A stretch of DNA of 64,000 nt from Tubulanus polymorphus (taxonomy: Eukaryota > Nemertea > Palaeonemertea > Tubulaniformes > Tubulanidae): assembly GCF_964204645.1 (NCBI RefSeq), contig NC_134033.1, positions 16,370,155 to 16,434,154 of the forward strand. Direction: 5' to 3'. The notes beneath the pieces are model-generated. The model was not told where the DNA came from. It was given only the letters and a program-made list of their open reading frames with translations, and did no database searches. Positions 36,825 to 47,700 of the stretch are shown here, in pieces. The translations under genes were made by a program, and so were the position numbers. Positions within the stretch are counted from its first letter, which is position 1. Every line of letters begins with the position of its first letter.

Positions 36825-37413
36825 CTATGATGGCTGGGTTCATTATCGGAGGATCTCCTAAGTTGGTTGGTTGAGTTTCATCCAAATTGGCCCCTTCTGT
36901 GCACTGTTCTCTAATCGGCAGATCTTAGTTGATGAGCTCTCGTTCGACTTTTTTAGTTGGTGTCCCTTACGATCGTGACACACCTGCCAGGAGCGAAACA
37001 GGCGGGAATCGAAGAACAGATATAGTTGTGTGATCGTCGGTCGATTCTACATCATTTTTTTTCGATAATTTTACAATATTTGGTCTTTTTTTTTCATGTA
37101 GTCCGAAAGTTTACAAGGTTGAAGATAATTTTGTCTAATTTTTTTTTTGAAATCGAAGTACAGATATAGTTGTGTGATCGTCGGTCGATTTTACATCATT
37201 TTTTTCGGAATCGAAGTACTTCTTTGTCTTCTTGGGTTTCGTCGAAGCTGAAATTGAGAAAAAGAAAAACATTTTGTAGTCACACATTTCTTCATCATTA
37301 ATCCTAATTTACGTGGGTATCAACTTAACTTTCAAGATTGCCGAGTTCAGTATTTTTTTCGGCATCTTCTGTAGTCGCCTTCTAGCATCTTCCTCTTCAA
37401 CTTCTTGGGAGTC
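36825..37413 (-). pseudogene. Exon-like segments related to the 240-bp array
   Basis: Three minus-strand segments look like exons. 37328-37413 (acceptor TTTCAG; DSQEVEEEDARRRLQ..., then ILNSAILK) and 36829-36935 (DLPIREQ..., then IMNPAIIE, donor GAAG|GTAATT) both end in a block that matches the ITNPAIIK end of the array units. 37180-37248 (acceptor CAATTTCAG) encodes Lys-rich STKPKKTKKYFDSEK. The donor of the first is GTTAAG and would shift phase relative to its relatives. No known family. It could be the 5' part of the same broken gene; the assignment is weak. Confidence 0.3.
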
Positions 37414-37440
37414 CTGAAATGAAAAAAAGAGAAGAGCGAT

Positions 37441-38245
37441 GAAAACCTGGTACGGAACAAAACTAATGTTCGAAAGCTTTTCAGCTCTCCGTCGCCGGTC
37501 ACATGCCGAGAACACCAGACAATGAGCCAGCCAGGAATATACTGCCCTCTACACGCCCTCACACAGAACGCGAAAACCAGAATGACAACGCCCCACATTC
37601 CCCATCTAACTGCAGGATGTACTGGGCGACGTCAGTAACTGACACACCTGTAAAATTGCACGAAACACAAATAGCGCAGTGCAACCAGCTTGACCGGGTT
37701 GAGATTCAGGATCTCAACTAGCACTCAAAAGCGTGACAAGAGACTTCATCCACTGACCGAGGTTGTCACAAGGACACAATGAAACTAGCACTCACAAGCC
37801 GACAAGAGACTTCATCCACTGACCGGGGTTGTCACAAGGACACAATGAAAACTAGCACTCAAACTAGAAATCAAAGAGCGTGACAGTAGAATCATCCCTC
37901 AGCCGACTCAGAATACCAGAAACAAAGAGCGTGACAGTAGAATCATCCCTCATCCGGGCGGTCACAAGGACACAATGAATGCTAGTAGCGTGACAATCCA
38001 GTATAACCGCTCCATTTGTATCCCGCGCAATCCCACAAATATGCCCGTCATTGACATCACTCAGCACACTTTGTAGATAGGTGGGGGCAGTGAGGCCTCG
38101 TCATCCTGGTTTTCGTGTTCCGTATGAGGGCGTGTAGAGGGCAGAATTTCCTGACCGACTCTTTGTCTGACATCCTCGACACATGAGCGGCGAAGGAGAG
38201 CTGACGCTTTCGGACATTAGTTTTGTTCCAGCAAACTTTGAAATT
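37441..38245. repeat. Inverted duplication (arms 37450-37640 and 38060-38240)
   Basis: Plus-strand 37450-37600 and minus-strand 38240-38090 share GGAACAAAACTAATGT, GAAAGC, AGCTCTCC, CTGCCCTCTACACGCCCTCA and CGAAAACCAG in the same order. Between the arms are short direct repeats (GAGCGTGACAGTAGAATCAT twice; ACTTCATCCACTGACCG twice). Confidence 0.7.
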
Positions 38246-38440
38246 CGACAGAGAAATCGGCCCTGAAAAATAAAACGGGTTAATTGCTGAAAAATAGAAC
38301 GGATTAATAAACACGGAACAGTACAGGACAGCACAGAGACAAACAGTAACACATAAAACATAAAGACGTCGTTCCTCAGGAAGCAGGAACAGGAGCAAGA
38401 GCGGGAGCGCAGCGAAAATCGCCAGGAGGAGAATCCACGG
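38057..38440 (-). CDS. Unrecognised ORF with N-terminal hydrophobic segments
   Basis: A 145-codon ORF ends at 38057. The best start is the ATG near 38440, giving MLPWILLLAIFAALPLLLLF, a strong signal anchor, a second hydrophobic stretch (LYVLCVTVCLCAVLYCSVF), a repeated NPFYFS block and a basic, Cys-containing tail. The tail half lies in the inverted duplication, so part of the coding sequence exists twice. No family is recognised and there is no clear promoter. An internal TTTATTTTTCAG could be an acceptor. It may be a small membrane protein or a chance ORF in a repeat. Confidence 0.3.
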   Translation of the reverse strand, partial: PWILLLAIFAALPLLLLFLLPEERRLYVLCVTVCLCAVLYCSVFINPFYFSAINPFYFSGPISLSNFKVCWNKTNVRKRQLSFAAHVSRMSDKESVRKFCPLHALIRNTKTRMTRPHCPHLSTKCAE

Positions 38441-38499
38441 TAGCATGTTCACAGTGTGAGTAAGCTGAGGTGAATGGCCTATGCTTGTGTACACCGTGG

Positions 38500-40424
38500 T
38501 CAGCCGGTGACGAATTCAATAGCGCGTATAAATGATATCAACAACTCTGAAAAACCGCAATTGTGTCTTTATTGTTGAATGGGTTTACATTATGAAAGGT
38601 TCCACCGCCGGGTTGAATACGCGCCAGTAGTCAGCTGAACAATATAGTGGAGGAACTTTAATAAGGCCATGAAATAAATTACTTGATTCCCAACAGCTAC
38701 TTCCGAATTTATTAGCCGCCGGGCCTGTTTTTTTTTTCTTAAATTCTAGAATAATTTATAGATTATACCGACCGATAGCTCTTCAGTTTAAGATTCACAC
38801 CAACACAGGTCCTCATATCATAGAAACCGCGTAAACATTTACTAATGAAATTAGTTTATTTGTCACGGACAGTTCATGCACCCCGAGCTAACAACTCACA
38901 GCATGCACGAGGCCGAGTTAGGCGGTCTATTTGAGTCATTGAGGGAAAACCCACTAATACCGTGTATTCATGTAATCATCATTCATACTGTTATCACAGA
39001 ATCCCATCAACAGACAGATGTTCATTTTTTTTTAAACTTGATTCATATTGAGGGGAGACATATTAGGCTTTTTTATTTACTTGGAGCGCCGATCCTCTGA
39101 AATTCTACCAAATACTTCATGCTTACCACTCATAATTTAAAAAAAAAACAAATTGTTTTCTTTAATTTTGATACTGGATTAAACGGTACATCATCATGTA
39201 AATTTAGGAAAGTCCATATTGGAATTTCGTTTTTTGTTCCAATTTACTCTTATCCCATTTTTGATTTTGGTCAGAGTATGGCGGTATCAAATCATGCGTA
39301 CAGGGTCGACAGTCTGTCCATGAGGATACTAGTTGTAATAAGTCAGAAAAGTCATGATTAGGCAATGATGCAATTCACTAAGTGAAAAACGGCCACTTGC
39401 CACTTTTTCCGCATTAAGTGTTAAATTTTGCTTAGCCTACAAAAATCATGTCATCATTGATGCCGGTCCTCTGATAGAAGAAAAATAAACTCAAAAGAAA
39501 AACCATTCAGTAAATGATAATAATATTTAGTTTATTAATCACAATGCAATAAAAGTAGTAATTGTCAATTTGCCTCATGCTAATTCATACGCTTGCTGTT
39601 GTAATGTGTCTCTGGTGAAATTAATCCCTTAAAGCCGCGTTCACACGACAACTAGTAAGACCGGTCTAAATGGGTCCGTACCTGGTCCGGTCCAAATTTA
39701 GACCGGACCAAATTTTGGTGAGCGTTCACACGGCGTTTTGACACGCGGTGATAAAATCGCTTGTCACCGGGCCCACAAGATGTCGCCATCTGCTAAATAA
39801 TTAATTGCGTCTGGATGAAGTCTTGCTACCAGATTCCAAGTAGGACAAGGCATTCTTCATTTGACCAATTCGATCCTCTGTCAGGTTTAGACATTTTTGC
39901 GAATTCGATTTTATTCGATCATGCTGAAACTCTAAGTATCATTTAAACACGGTTTAAAGCACCGCAGTAAAACTGATGATGATCGCGATAAACGAATACG
40001 AATTACGCTCCAAACATTTCCATTGAATAGGGAGGAAAAAGAGTACTTAAAAAATAATTACATAAACGCTAATAAAAGCATTTAAAACTTAATAAACTGG
40101 ACTCACACTCTACCGCAGAGGTTGCGACATCTGCCGCAGATATTTAGAATTACAATTTAGACCAGACCTGGTACCAGTTTCTGTCCACACATGGATATTT
40201 AGACCGGTCCAAGATTTGGTCCGGACCTGGTTCCCTCTTTTAGACCGTGCCAAATTAACCCGGTCTAAACTAGACCGGTCTAATTTGGAACGGTATTTTT
40301 GCCCGTGAGAATGCTTGGTCCGGACCAAATTTAGACCGGTCTCAATTTCGTCGTGTGAACGCGCCTTAAGTTCTTATCTTTGTCTCTTGGTGAAATAATG
40401 TACGTTCGATATTGACCCTCGCCC
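38500..40424. other. Intergenic region downstream of TXNL1
   Basis: No gene recognised. It contains the long MITE-like element at 39629-40370; the rest is AT-rich unique-looking sequence. Confidence 0.4.
39629..40370. mobile_element. Non-autonomous DNA-transposon-like element with GCGTTCACACGAC ends
   Basis: The left end AAAGCCGCGTTCACACGAC and the right end GTCGTGTGAACGCGCCTT are inverted repeats flanked by TTAA-like sequence. Sub-terminal TTTAGACCGGACCAAAT motifs repeat many times in both orientations. It has no transposase ORF in about 740 bases, as expected for a MITE. Confidence 0.75.
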
Positions 40425-41514
40425 TCAATGACTCTCACCTTTCTTTCCCGTCACCTGAAATAATAAAAAGAAAGTATTTCTTAGTGGTTAATTATTGATG
40501 TCGAAAAGTCTGCAAAACATTCTTAGAATCTTGAAAATTATACAGCGGAACCTCGTTGCAACGAACTTCGGGGCACCAGAAAATCTGTTAGTTATAATTC
40601 GTTATATCAAGTGTGGAAATAATTGATTTTGTCTTATCTGGAATGAAATTTAGTTTTGTAGTAACTGATAAATTGTTCAAACGAGGTTCCACTGTAAACA
40701 GAGTTCTACAGATGGTGAAAATGTCTCAGAATTCATTGTCTCAATGCAGGTTGAAATTCCAAATAAGGAAATAACATCTGACGAAATCATCTTGAAAATA
40801 ACATCTTAAAATTGATCTACGCTGGTCGACGAAAATGAAAATCTTCACCCGTTAACGAAAATATCATCTTTTGAAATGATCTTGAAAATAACAATCTTTA
40901 AATCGATCTACACCGGGCGATGAAAAAAACAATCTTACGACGGGCGCCTTCGTCGGCATTTGAAACTTACTTGTTTGAAGTCGAACATGGTCGTAGCCAT
41001 CTCAGGTGAACCGATAGATCCTAAATAGTTAATAACGGTTGTCTCTTCACCTCCTTGATTATCATTTACGAATATCTGGAAAATTAACATAATGCGTGGA
41101 TAATTAACTCGAATAAAACTAATGTCTCCAACAATCCCCAAAAATCTTTGAATCAACGACAAGTAGACTGTGCTTCAGGTGAAAAACTAAATTGTGTTGA
41201 AATCAGCCTTTTCTAGAGTCTTAAAAGAATCTTAGAGAATCAATCTTTAACTTCCATCTAAAGACTAATAGAAATTCATTGAATTGGCAGTTTTTTTTCA
41301 AACTCTTTCGAAGCTGCTGTAATTTTTCTGTTTTTTTTTTTCGAATTTGAACTGTAACTGTTTTAACTATTGAAATATGAAATGATTTTCATTCTTACCG
41401 AATTGCTGGAAACATTTTTGAATTTGACGTATCGTAGCGGTATTAAAGTTCCTTCTTTTACATCATCCGCGGTCAATCTGCGTTCAAAAAGAAACAAGAT
41501 GAAAGAGACTCAGG

Positions 41515-41559
<45 letters not shown>

Positions 41560-43824
41560 AGGGAGGGAGGGAGGGAGGGAGGGAGGGAGGGAGGGAGGGA
41601 GGGAGGGAGGGAGGGAGGGAGGGAGGGAGGGAGGGAGGGAGGGAGGGAGGGAGGGAGGGAGGGAGGGAGGGAGGGAGGGAGGGAGGGAGGGAGGGAGGGA
41701 GGGAGGGAGGGAGGGAGGGAGGGAGGGAGGGAGGGAGGGAGGGAGGGAGGGAGGGAGGGAGGGAGGGAGGGAGGGAGGGAGGGAGGGAGGGAGGGAGGGA
41801 GGGAGGGAGGGAGGGAGGGAGGGAGGGAGGGAGGGAGGGAGGGAGGGAGGGAGGGAGGGAGGGAGGGAGGGAGGGAGGGAGGGAGGGAGGGAGGGAGGGA
41901 GGGAGGGAGGGAGGGAGGGAGGGAGGGAGGGAGGGAGGGAGGGAGGGAGGGAGGGAGGGAGGGAGGGAGGGAGGGAGGGAGGGAGGGAGGGAGGGAGGGA
42001 GGGAGGGAGGGAGGGAGGGAGGGAGGGAGGGAGGGAGGGAGGGAGGGAGGGAGGGAGGGAGGGAGGGAGGGAGGGAGGGAGGGAGGGAGGGAGGGAGGGA
42101 GGGAGGGAGGGAGGGAGGGAGGGAGGGAGGGAGGGAGGGAGGGAGCTTTTTTGCTGCAGTTCCATCTGAAAAATTAAGTTGAATAATTTGAATTTGAATG
42201 TAAGGAGTTTTAAGGCAGAAACTTTCAAATTGTGAGGAAGTGTCTGTATCACTTTCAAATCCCAATTACTGTAGACTCCTCATAAATGGGTACTGTTTAT
42301 CTCAGTAAGCCGTTAATTCAGTGTTTTGTAGGCAAGTTTTATCCTCAGCACTACCTTAACTTGGCTTCTAATTCAGTATCTGGCCTACCTAGTAATTGGG
42401 TAATGAAAAATCCTCGTCCCAACTTTACAGATTCAGGCATAGTCTAATGTACAACTACAAAAATTTCTAAATTTCCTATTTCTCAAAATTGAAGGAGTTT
42501 CAAGCACCTTTTAACAGCTTTTTCAGTTTTAAAGGAGTTTTGAAGGAATCAAGGAGACATGGGGACCCTGTTTAAAGGAATTAAGGAGACATGGGGACCC
42601 TGTTTAAAGGAATTAAGGAGACATGGGGACCCTGTTTAAAGGAATCAAGGAGACATGGGGACCCTGTTTAAAGGAATCAAGGAGTCTTAGAGACGCTGGA
42701 GTCTCTTACCGTCTGGGGCGTACATCTTTAACGAACTGTTTCATCTCTTTCTCCTGGCTCTTGATAATGCTTCTTGATGTTTTCCTTTCGACTTTGACCT
42801 TGTTTTTGAAGAAGGTGTAGGTCGGCATCGCTGTATATTGTACCGATTCGTCACTTCCTAAAAAGTGACGAATAAATCATTAAAGCAGAATACGACGGGT
42901 TTTTTGGACGCTTTAAGTACAAACGAACCCGTCTCTCATGGACTTACGGTCAATTTATCGACGTCAACTTTTAGAAAAACGGCATTAGAATATTTGGTGG
43001 CGTCTCCTTCGAAGACAGGAGCGATTCGATGACAAGGGCGCCACCTACAGATAAATCAACAAATACAAACAGATCCGTTAGTACACAGAGGTTAAGTGAT
43101 AGGGTTAAGGTTATAGCAAATAAGGCATATGTTTTTCTTGACCTCTCAATCAATTTGTAAATAGTTTATCAAAAGAGCCACCGATTGATTGACGGAAAAA
43201 TCGGAATGGATTTTTGTTTATTTTTTCGCTCAGGCTATTTTTACGACGCCGTTAACGGATGACACTAGCTATATTTACGACGTTTCATTCTGATTGGCTA
43301 ATCACGTTGCGCATGCGCACTAGGGTGCGCGACTTAGAAAATTCAAGGCAAGTGTGGAGAGTTAGAGAAAATCGAGCGGATCGAGCGAGACTCGAACCCG
43401 GGCCAGTAAATTACTAGCGCAGCATCATACCACTAGATCACCGAGCTCGCTGGGATTCGGTCGAATGTTTTAACTAGATATAGCCTCACCTTACCCTAAT
43501 CCTATCCCGGGGGTAAAACGGACCCTTACCCTAACCCTAACCCTCTCTGGACCCTCTTCTCACCCTCTTGACACTAATCCTCTCCTCTCTTGACCATAAT
43601 CCTAAATTCAATATAAAACCGTCGTAAATGTAGAATTCACGACCGCTTTACGACGCCGTAAATATAGCCACTTTGTTATTTTTTTGGTGGCCCGGCCCGG
43701 TCTGTCGGGCAACTAACTTTAACCAGGTTGCGAACAAATCTACGACGACCATTTTCGAACCAGCGCTGTTCAGTTCAGCCTGAAATTCAGCATCATCGTT
43801 TAAAACTTTTAAATTACCAGACAT
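40425..43824 (-). CDS. TXNL1: Thioredoxin-like protein 1 (TXNL1) homologue, incomplete or damaged
   Basis: Exons recognised: 43724-43824 (start, thioredoxin beta strand VVVDLFATW), 42948-43044 (RIAPVF... VFLKVDVDKLT), 42710-42857 (AMPTYTFFKNK), 41399-41477 (PITH domain, LTADDVKEGTLIPLRYVKF), 40971-41075 (IFVNDNQGGEETTVINYLG... DFKQ) and 40425-40454 (VTGKKGESH, stop). The C-terminus matches TXNL1 closely; TXNL1 is a redox protein bound to the proteasome through PITH. Three oddities. The active site reads WRPC where CGPC is expected, losing the nucleophilic Cys. Exons 2 and 3 are out of phase by one base at the junction ACC|GTAAGT. The exons for the first half of PITH, expected between 41477 and 42710, are missing where a ~590-bp GGGA array now sits. 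The exon 1 donor (GTTAAA) is also weak. It may be a decaying copy, or a normal gene spoilt by assembly at the array. Confidence 0.85.
40541..40697. repeat. MITE with CAGYGGAACCTCGTT ends (pogo/Tigger-like), copy 1
   Basis: TACAGCGGAACCTCGTT at the left and AACGAGGTTCCACTGTA at the right are inverted repeats flanked by TA. Related copies are at 58446-58614 and, partially, 58970-59040. The terminal motif resembles pogo-type elements common in animals. Confidence 0.75.
41520..42145. repeat. Very long GGGA tetranucleotide microsatellite, preceded by (GA)n
   Basis: A (GA)n run of about 33 bases is followed by roughly 148 uninterrupted GGGA units (about 590 bases). All plus-strand purine. The ORFs read through it (Gly-Arg-Glu-Gly and Pro-Ser-Leu repeats) are artefacts. 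It lies inside TXNL1 where PITH exons are expected. Confidence 0.95.
42185..42400. repeat. Dispersed repeat, second copy of 26795-27010
   Basis: Shares GAGGAAGTGTCTGTATCACT, TACTGTAGACTCCT, CTGTTTATCT and ACTTGGCTTCTAATTC in the same order as the copy in ANKMY1. Confidence 0.65.
42535..42690. repeat. Minisatellite, AAGGAGACATGGGGACCCTG units
   Basis: Four tandem units of about 37 bases (AAGGAGACATGGGGACCCTG then TTTAAAGGAAT), immediately upstream in window order of the TXNL1 exon at 42710. Confidence 0.85.
43378..43452 (-). repeat. tRNA-derived SINE head
   Basis: Minus strand shows GCTCGGTGATCTAGTGGTAT (A box) and CCGGGTTCGAGTCTCGCTCG (B box) about 30 bases apart. The acceptor stem is imperfect and no 3' end is formed, so a SINE or tRNA pseudogene is favoured over a working tRNA. 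It lies in TXNL1 intron 1. Confidence 0.6.
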
Positions 43825-44700
43825 CGCGGCTTCAGATCGATTTACCGATTCGCAATAATGATTACCGCAGTTTTCGACCGGTGCACCACCCAGCGGCAGA
43901 ACGTAGAATCCTCTATTCATCGGGGCGCGGACTATTCGCTACTAAACGGATTTGATCTCGGTTTTCTATCAAACATAGCACTAAAATTGGTATTAACCTC
44001 GCCAATATCTGATATCGAATTCCTAGAATAAATTATTACAGATCGTGAGCAGTGGGGGTACAAAGTACACGACATCTTGGGGCTGCGGTGCCGAACCCTT
44101 TTGGGAGCGGCCTCTGTGCCCCGCGGGCCCCGTTGCGTCCCGGGCTATCGATACAACCGCGAAACGGCAGTTTTTTACAGTCATGACGACAGCTAAGAGT
44201 AGTGCAAATAACCATCAGAAAAAAACCCATTCTTCGATCTGCTTTTCACATTTCGAAATTCATGTGACTGTCACAATCAGGTGACGCTCTTTATTTCTGG
44301 GCTATTGGCGAAAAGCGACTATCGAATTAAGCACGCGGCGCCGGCGTTATACGTAAAAACAATAGTGTCACAAGTTACTCGGCTGAGTGCACTATCGATC
44401 GGGTGTCAATCCGTTATCGAGAGTCCTTGGACTAACTATCAAATAGGTTCAATCAATTAGGTTATCAGTTCAAATGAAGATGATTTTGATATAGTCGAAA
44501 CGTTGAATGAACTTATTAACTTCGAGGATACATTTCGGACTTTATTTGTCTTTGTTAGTGTCAGATATTACATGAGTCTCTATGATAGCGTGGTTGTGTT
44601 GTTGTCGCGACCAGAACTAGGCCTATTAAATACTCATCACCGGCTTTAAGTTAGATTCGCAGTGTATTTCTGGTCTCTATATCTGCGCCGAGGGAACGCT
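43825..44700. promoter_or_regulatory. Shared upstream region of divergent TXNL1 and SMPD1
   Basis: The start codons are 876 bases apart, facing away. The middle (about 44050-44180) is GC-rich, unlike its surroundings. No TATA box is evident for either gene. Small ORFs run both ways through the GC-rich part; I could not assign them. Confidence 0.45.
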
Positions 44701-47700
44701 ATGGTTTATAACAAGTAAGTTGTTAATTCTACGCAGTATAATAAACGACGCGATGAATTGGGTCGCGCATTCAAAAAAGAAGAACACTTGTCTCTAATGA
44801 ATGGTGTTAGTGTATGCAAGATAGTATGTAGATGAGTCGTGCTTCCTGGCGTCGAATCAATGAATAGGTTAACTCGATTTAATCATGCACTCTCTAGACA
44901 ATGATTTTATCAAAAGCACGCGCTTTATTGCTAGGCATACTATAGTGCATACTAGCTTTATCGAATACACTTGAACTTGAACTTATATTTATTGCGCCGT
45001 ATATAACATTTATACATAGGATAAGTCATGCGACAAATTTACAGGACAAAACATTGGAGAAGAGTACATAATACATGTAGCATAAAAACAACAGCTTATA
45101 CCAGAAACACCAGCTTGTTCCAGAATACACAGCCGATTAGTCAGGCATACTCACCCGATGAAGCTACTGTAACCCAGTGTAGCGAAAACTGATCATTTAT
45201 TAAGTTTTTAGCTTAGACATTTTCATGAAACTGAGTTGGGCATTATTCATTGCTTGCGTCCAAAGATGATCTCAAAACTAAGAGACTTGTATTAGATATG
45301 ACATAGATTGTCCTAGATCTCGACCTTGACTGACCCCTGGCTGGAATCCTGCGACACCTATACCCAGAAATCCCAACTATCAAACATGTTTTCTTGTTTT
45401 AGGTTTTTCGCAGTTCTGGTGGTTCTATTGGCGATACTGGTGTCACATGACGCGTTACCGCTTTACGACCGCAGCGCCTCTGCCGGTCACTTGCTACTAC
45501 AACAGTACCTCGACGCCAGTCGCAGCTTGAGCGATCACGTGATCGTCGATGGCGACGCCGAACAGCAGACGTCTACCAGTCACGTGGCCCGGCAACAACT
45601 GAGAGGTTTGGCAAAAAATATCTTTGGCCATCCTCGCTTGCCAGGTCTTGGATTGCCCGTCCGCCGAAGTTCACACCAATAACAACCCTGGCCGCAAATA
45701 TTTAATTGGGCGCACAGGGGTCCCGTTCAGCGCCCACCAGTCTATATATCAAGCCAGTCAGATGCGTTTTTGCAGGCACGACGTTTGCTCTACAAATACC
45801 ACGCATCTGATTGGCTAGATATATAGACTGGTGGGCGCTGAGCGGGGACCTGTCCGCGCAAGAAATCGCGGGGCAATGTAATAGACCAATGAAGGGTTTG
45901 CGGCCAGGGGTTTGTGTTGGCGTGAGCTCCAGTGGGCGGCAATCAAACCCTGGCAAGCGAGGATGATATTTGACGTGAATAACCGAAACATCATTTTTTT
46001 GCATCCAAAACTATTTATATAACCTGTAAGAATCCTGGGCCCGGTTTCATAGACCGAGTATCAAAGTTTTCCCTAGGGGTAAATCCTCAATCTGGGTGAC
46101 AAAACCACCATAGTTACAATGAGAAACCATGGTTATAACAGGCAAATTTCAGAATGTTCCCAGGGACTCTTTTTCTTCCACATCTATGAAACCCACCCCA
46201 GGGTCTTGTGTCCAAGACCATCGAATATTGTGAGTTGCCCCTATCTCATATTTGATTGGGATCTCTTAAAAACGTTTACCCGGGCGCGTTGGAAGCAATG
46301 TTTTATTGCTGCGGCCAAATGCCGATTTTGGACAGATTCTTAAAATTCTCAACAACGCCACTGCTACCGGCATATCAAATGGAATCTTTCTTATAAACTT
46401 CTCTCTTTTGGTTGGATAAGGGCAAGTTTTCCACTCTGAAACTCTGCAAAGAATGTACCTCGCTTATCAACAAATGTTCAAATGCGTCGCCTTAATTTCT
46501 TATACGCCTCTTAAATTGACTTTCCTTTTCACTGATCAAAAAATACCCCCGGATATGACACAAGAATTTTAAAAGTCGACCGCGGATCTGTCCCTGCATT
46601 TTATAACTATATTTGTTGAAGATGGCGACTTATTTTGCAGCCGTATCCAAAGCTTTATGGAGCGTCATCTGGTCTCGGTACACACGTGGCAATACGGAAG
46701 TGGGGACAATGAGTTGCGCCACCTGTCGGTTTCTGGTGATAGCAGTAAAGACCCTAATCGAACAGCAGCCGACGCGTGAGAAGTTAATAGAAGGACTGAT
46801 CAGTATCTGTAAAGTGCTCAAAATCGAAGATACTCGCGTTTGCGATAGTGTAATCAGAGAATTCCAGGTACGGGGAACGGCAGCTGAATATTCCACCCAT
46901 ATCCACAGTGCTCTGCGACGTTATATATGGATTCTTAGCGAGTCTACATAAAGTGTTTAGATATGTTTTCCTTCTTGGAATTCTTGGTTTTTTTTTCTAG
47001 AACGAAGTTTTATACGTTGTGTCGCATTTAGTGTTTGACGCGGATGAGTTGTGTGGACTGGTTGTCGGCGATTCGTGCGGTAAACCTTACAATCCAATGG
47101 ACATGTGGAACGTATCTTTACCTAACATACCGAAACCACCGATTCGTCCACCAGTTCCACCAAAGGTAACCTTTATGGGGAAAATGGGGCATCTTTTGAT
47201 AAAATATGTGGGTGCATCGCAACTGGGGCCATCTTTCGTTTAAAATATGTTGGTGCATCGCTACTGGGGGAGGGGGCATCTTTTGATAAGATATGTGGGT
47301 GCCTCGTTGCTTGGGGCATCTTTTGATAATGGGGGGGGGGGGGGGTGAGGGGCATATTTTGATGAAATAGGCCTATGTGGCTGAATCTGCAACATGGTCT
47401 GTCCGTTCAAATCTATAACACGAATAAAATGGCTCTAAAAGTTATGATTTCGCTAAAATGACCCCTAAAATCACGAAATATCTATTTTTCAAGCCTGGTT
47501 CACCTACATTGAGGATTCTACAGTTAGCTGATATACATTACGATCCTCTGTATAAAATAGGCAGCAATGCGAAATGCGGAGAACCACTTTGTTGCCACGA
47601 AGTGGACGGAATGGCTCGTAAGTATTGCTTGCAACACAGGAATAAATACCCCTGAAATTCTTGAATAAGAGTTGCATTCAACTCATTTAATTCACCCGTC

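Noticed and set aside
41370-42265. ORFs of about 250-270 codons on both strands (Gly-Arg-Glu-Gly and Pro-Ser-Leu repeats)
   Set aside because: They are read-throughs of the GGGA microsatellite, which has no stop in several frames.
43378-43452. Functional tRNA gene
   Set aside because: A and B boxes are present but stems do not pair and no terminator is visible; SINE head preferred.
43501-43560. Telomere-like CCCTAACCCTAACCC text
   Set aside because: Only two or three imperfect units inside a C/T-rich intron; not an interstitial telomere array.
44036-44230. Cys-rich minus ORF (contains DCKKLPFRGC) in the TXNL1/SMPD1 spacer
   Set aside because: Considered as a neuropeptide or small secreted peptide, but the spacing fits no family I know and the GC-rich tract keeps several frames open.
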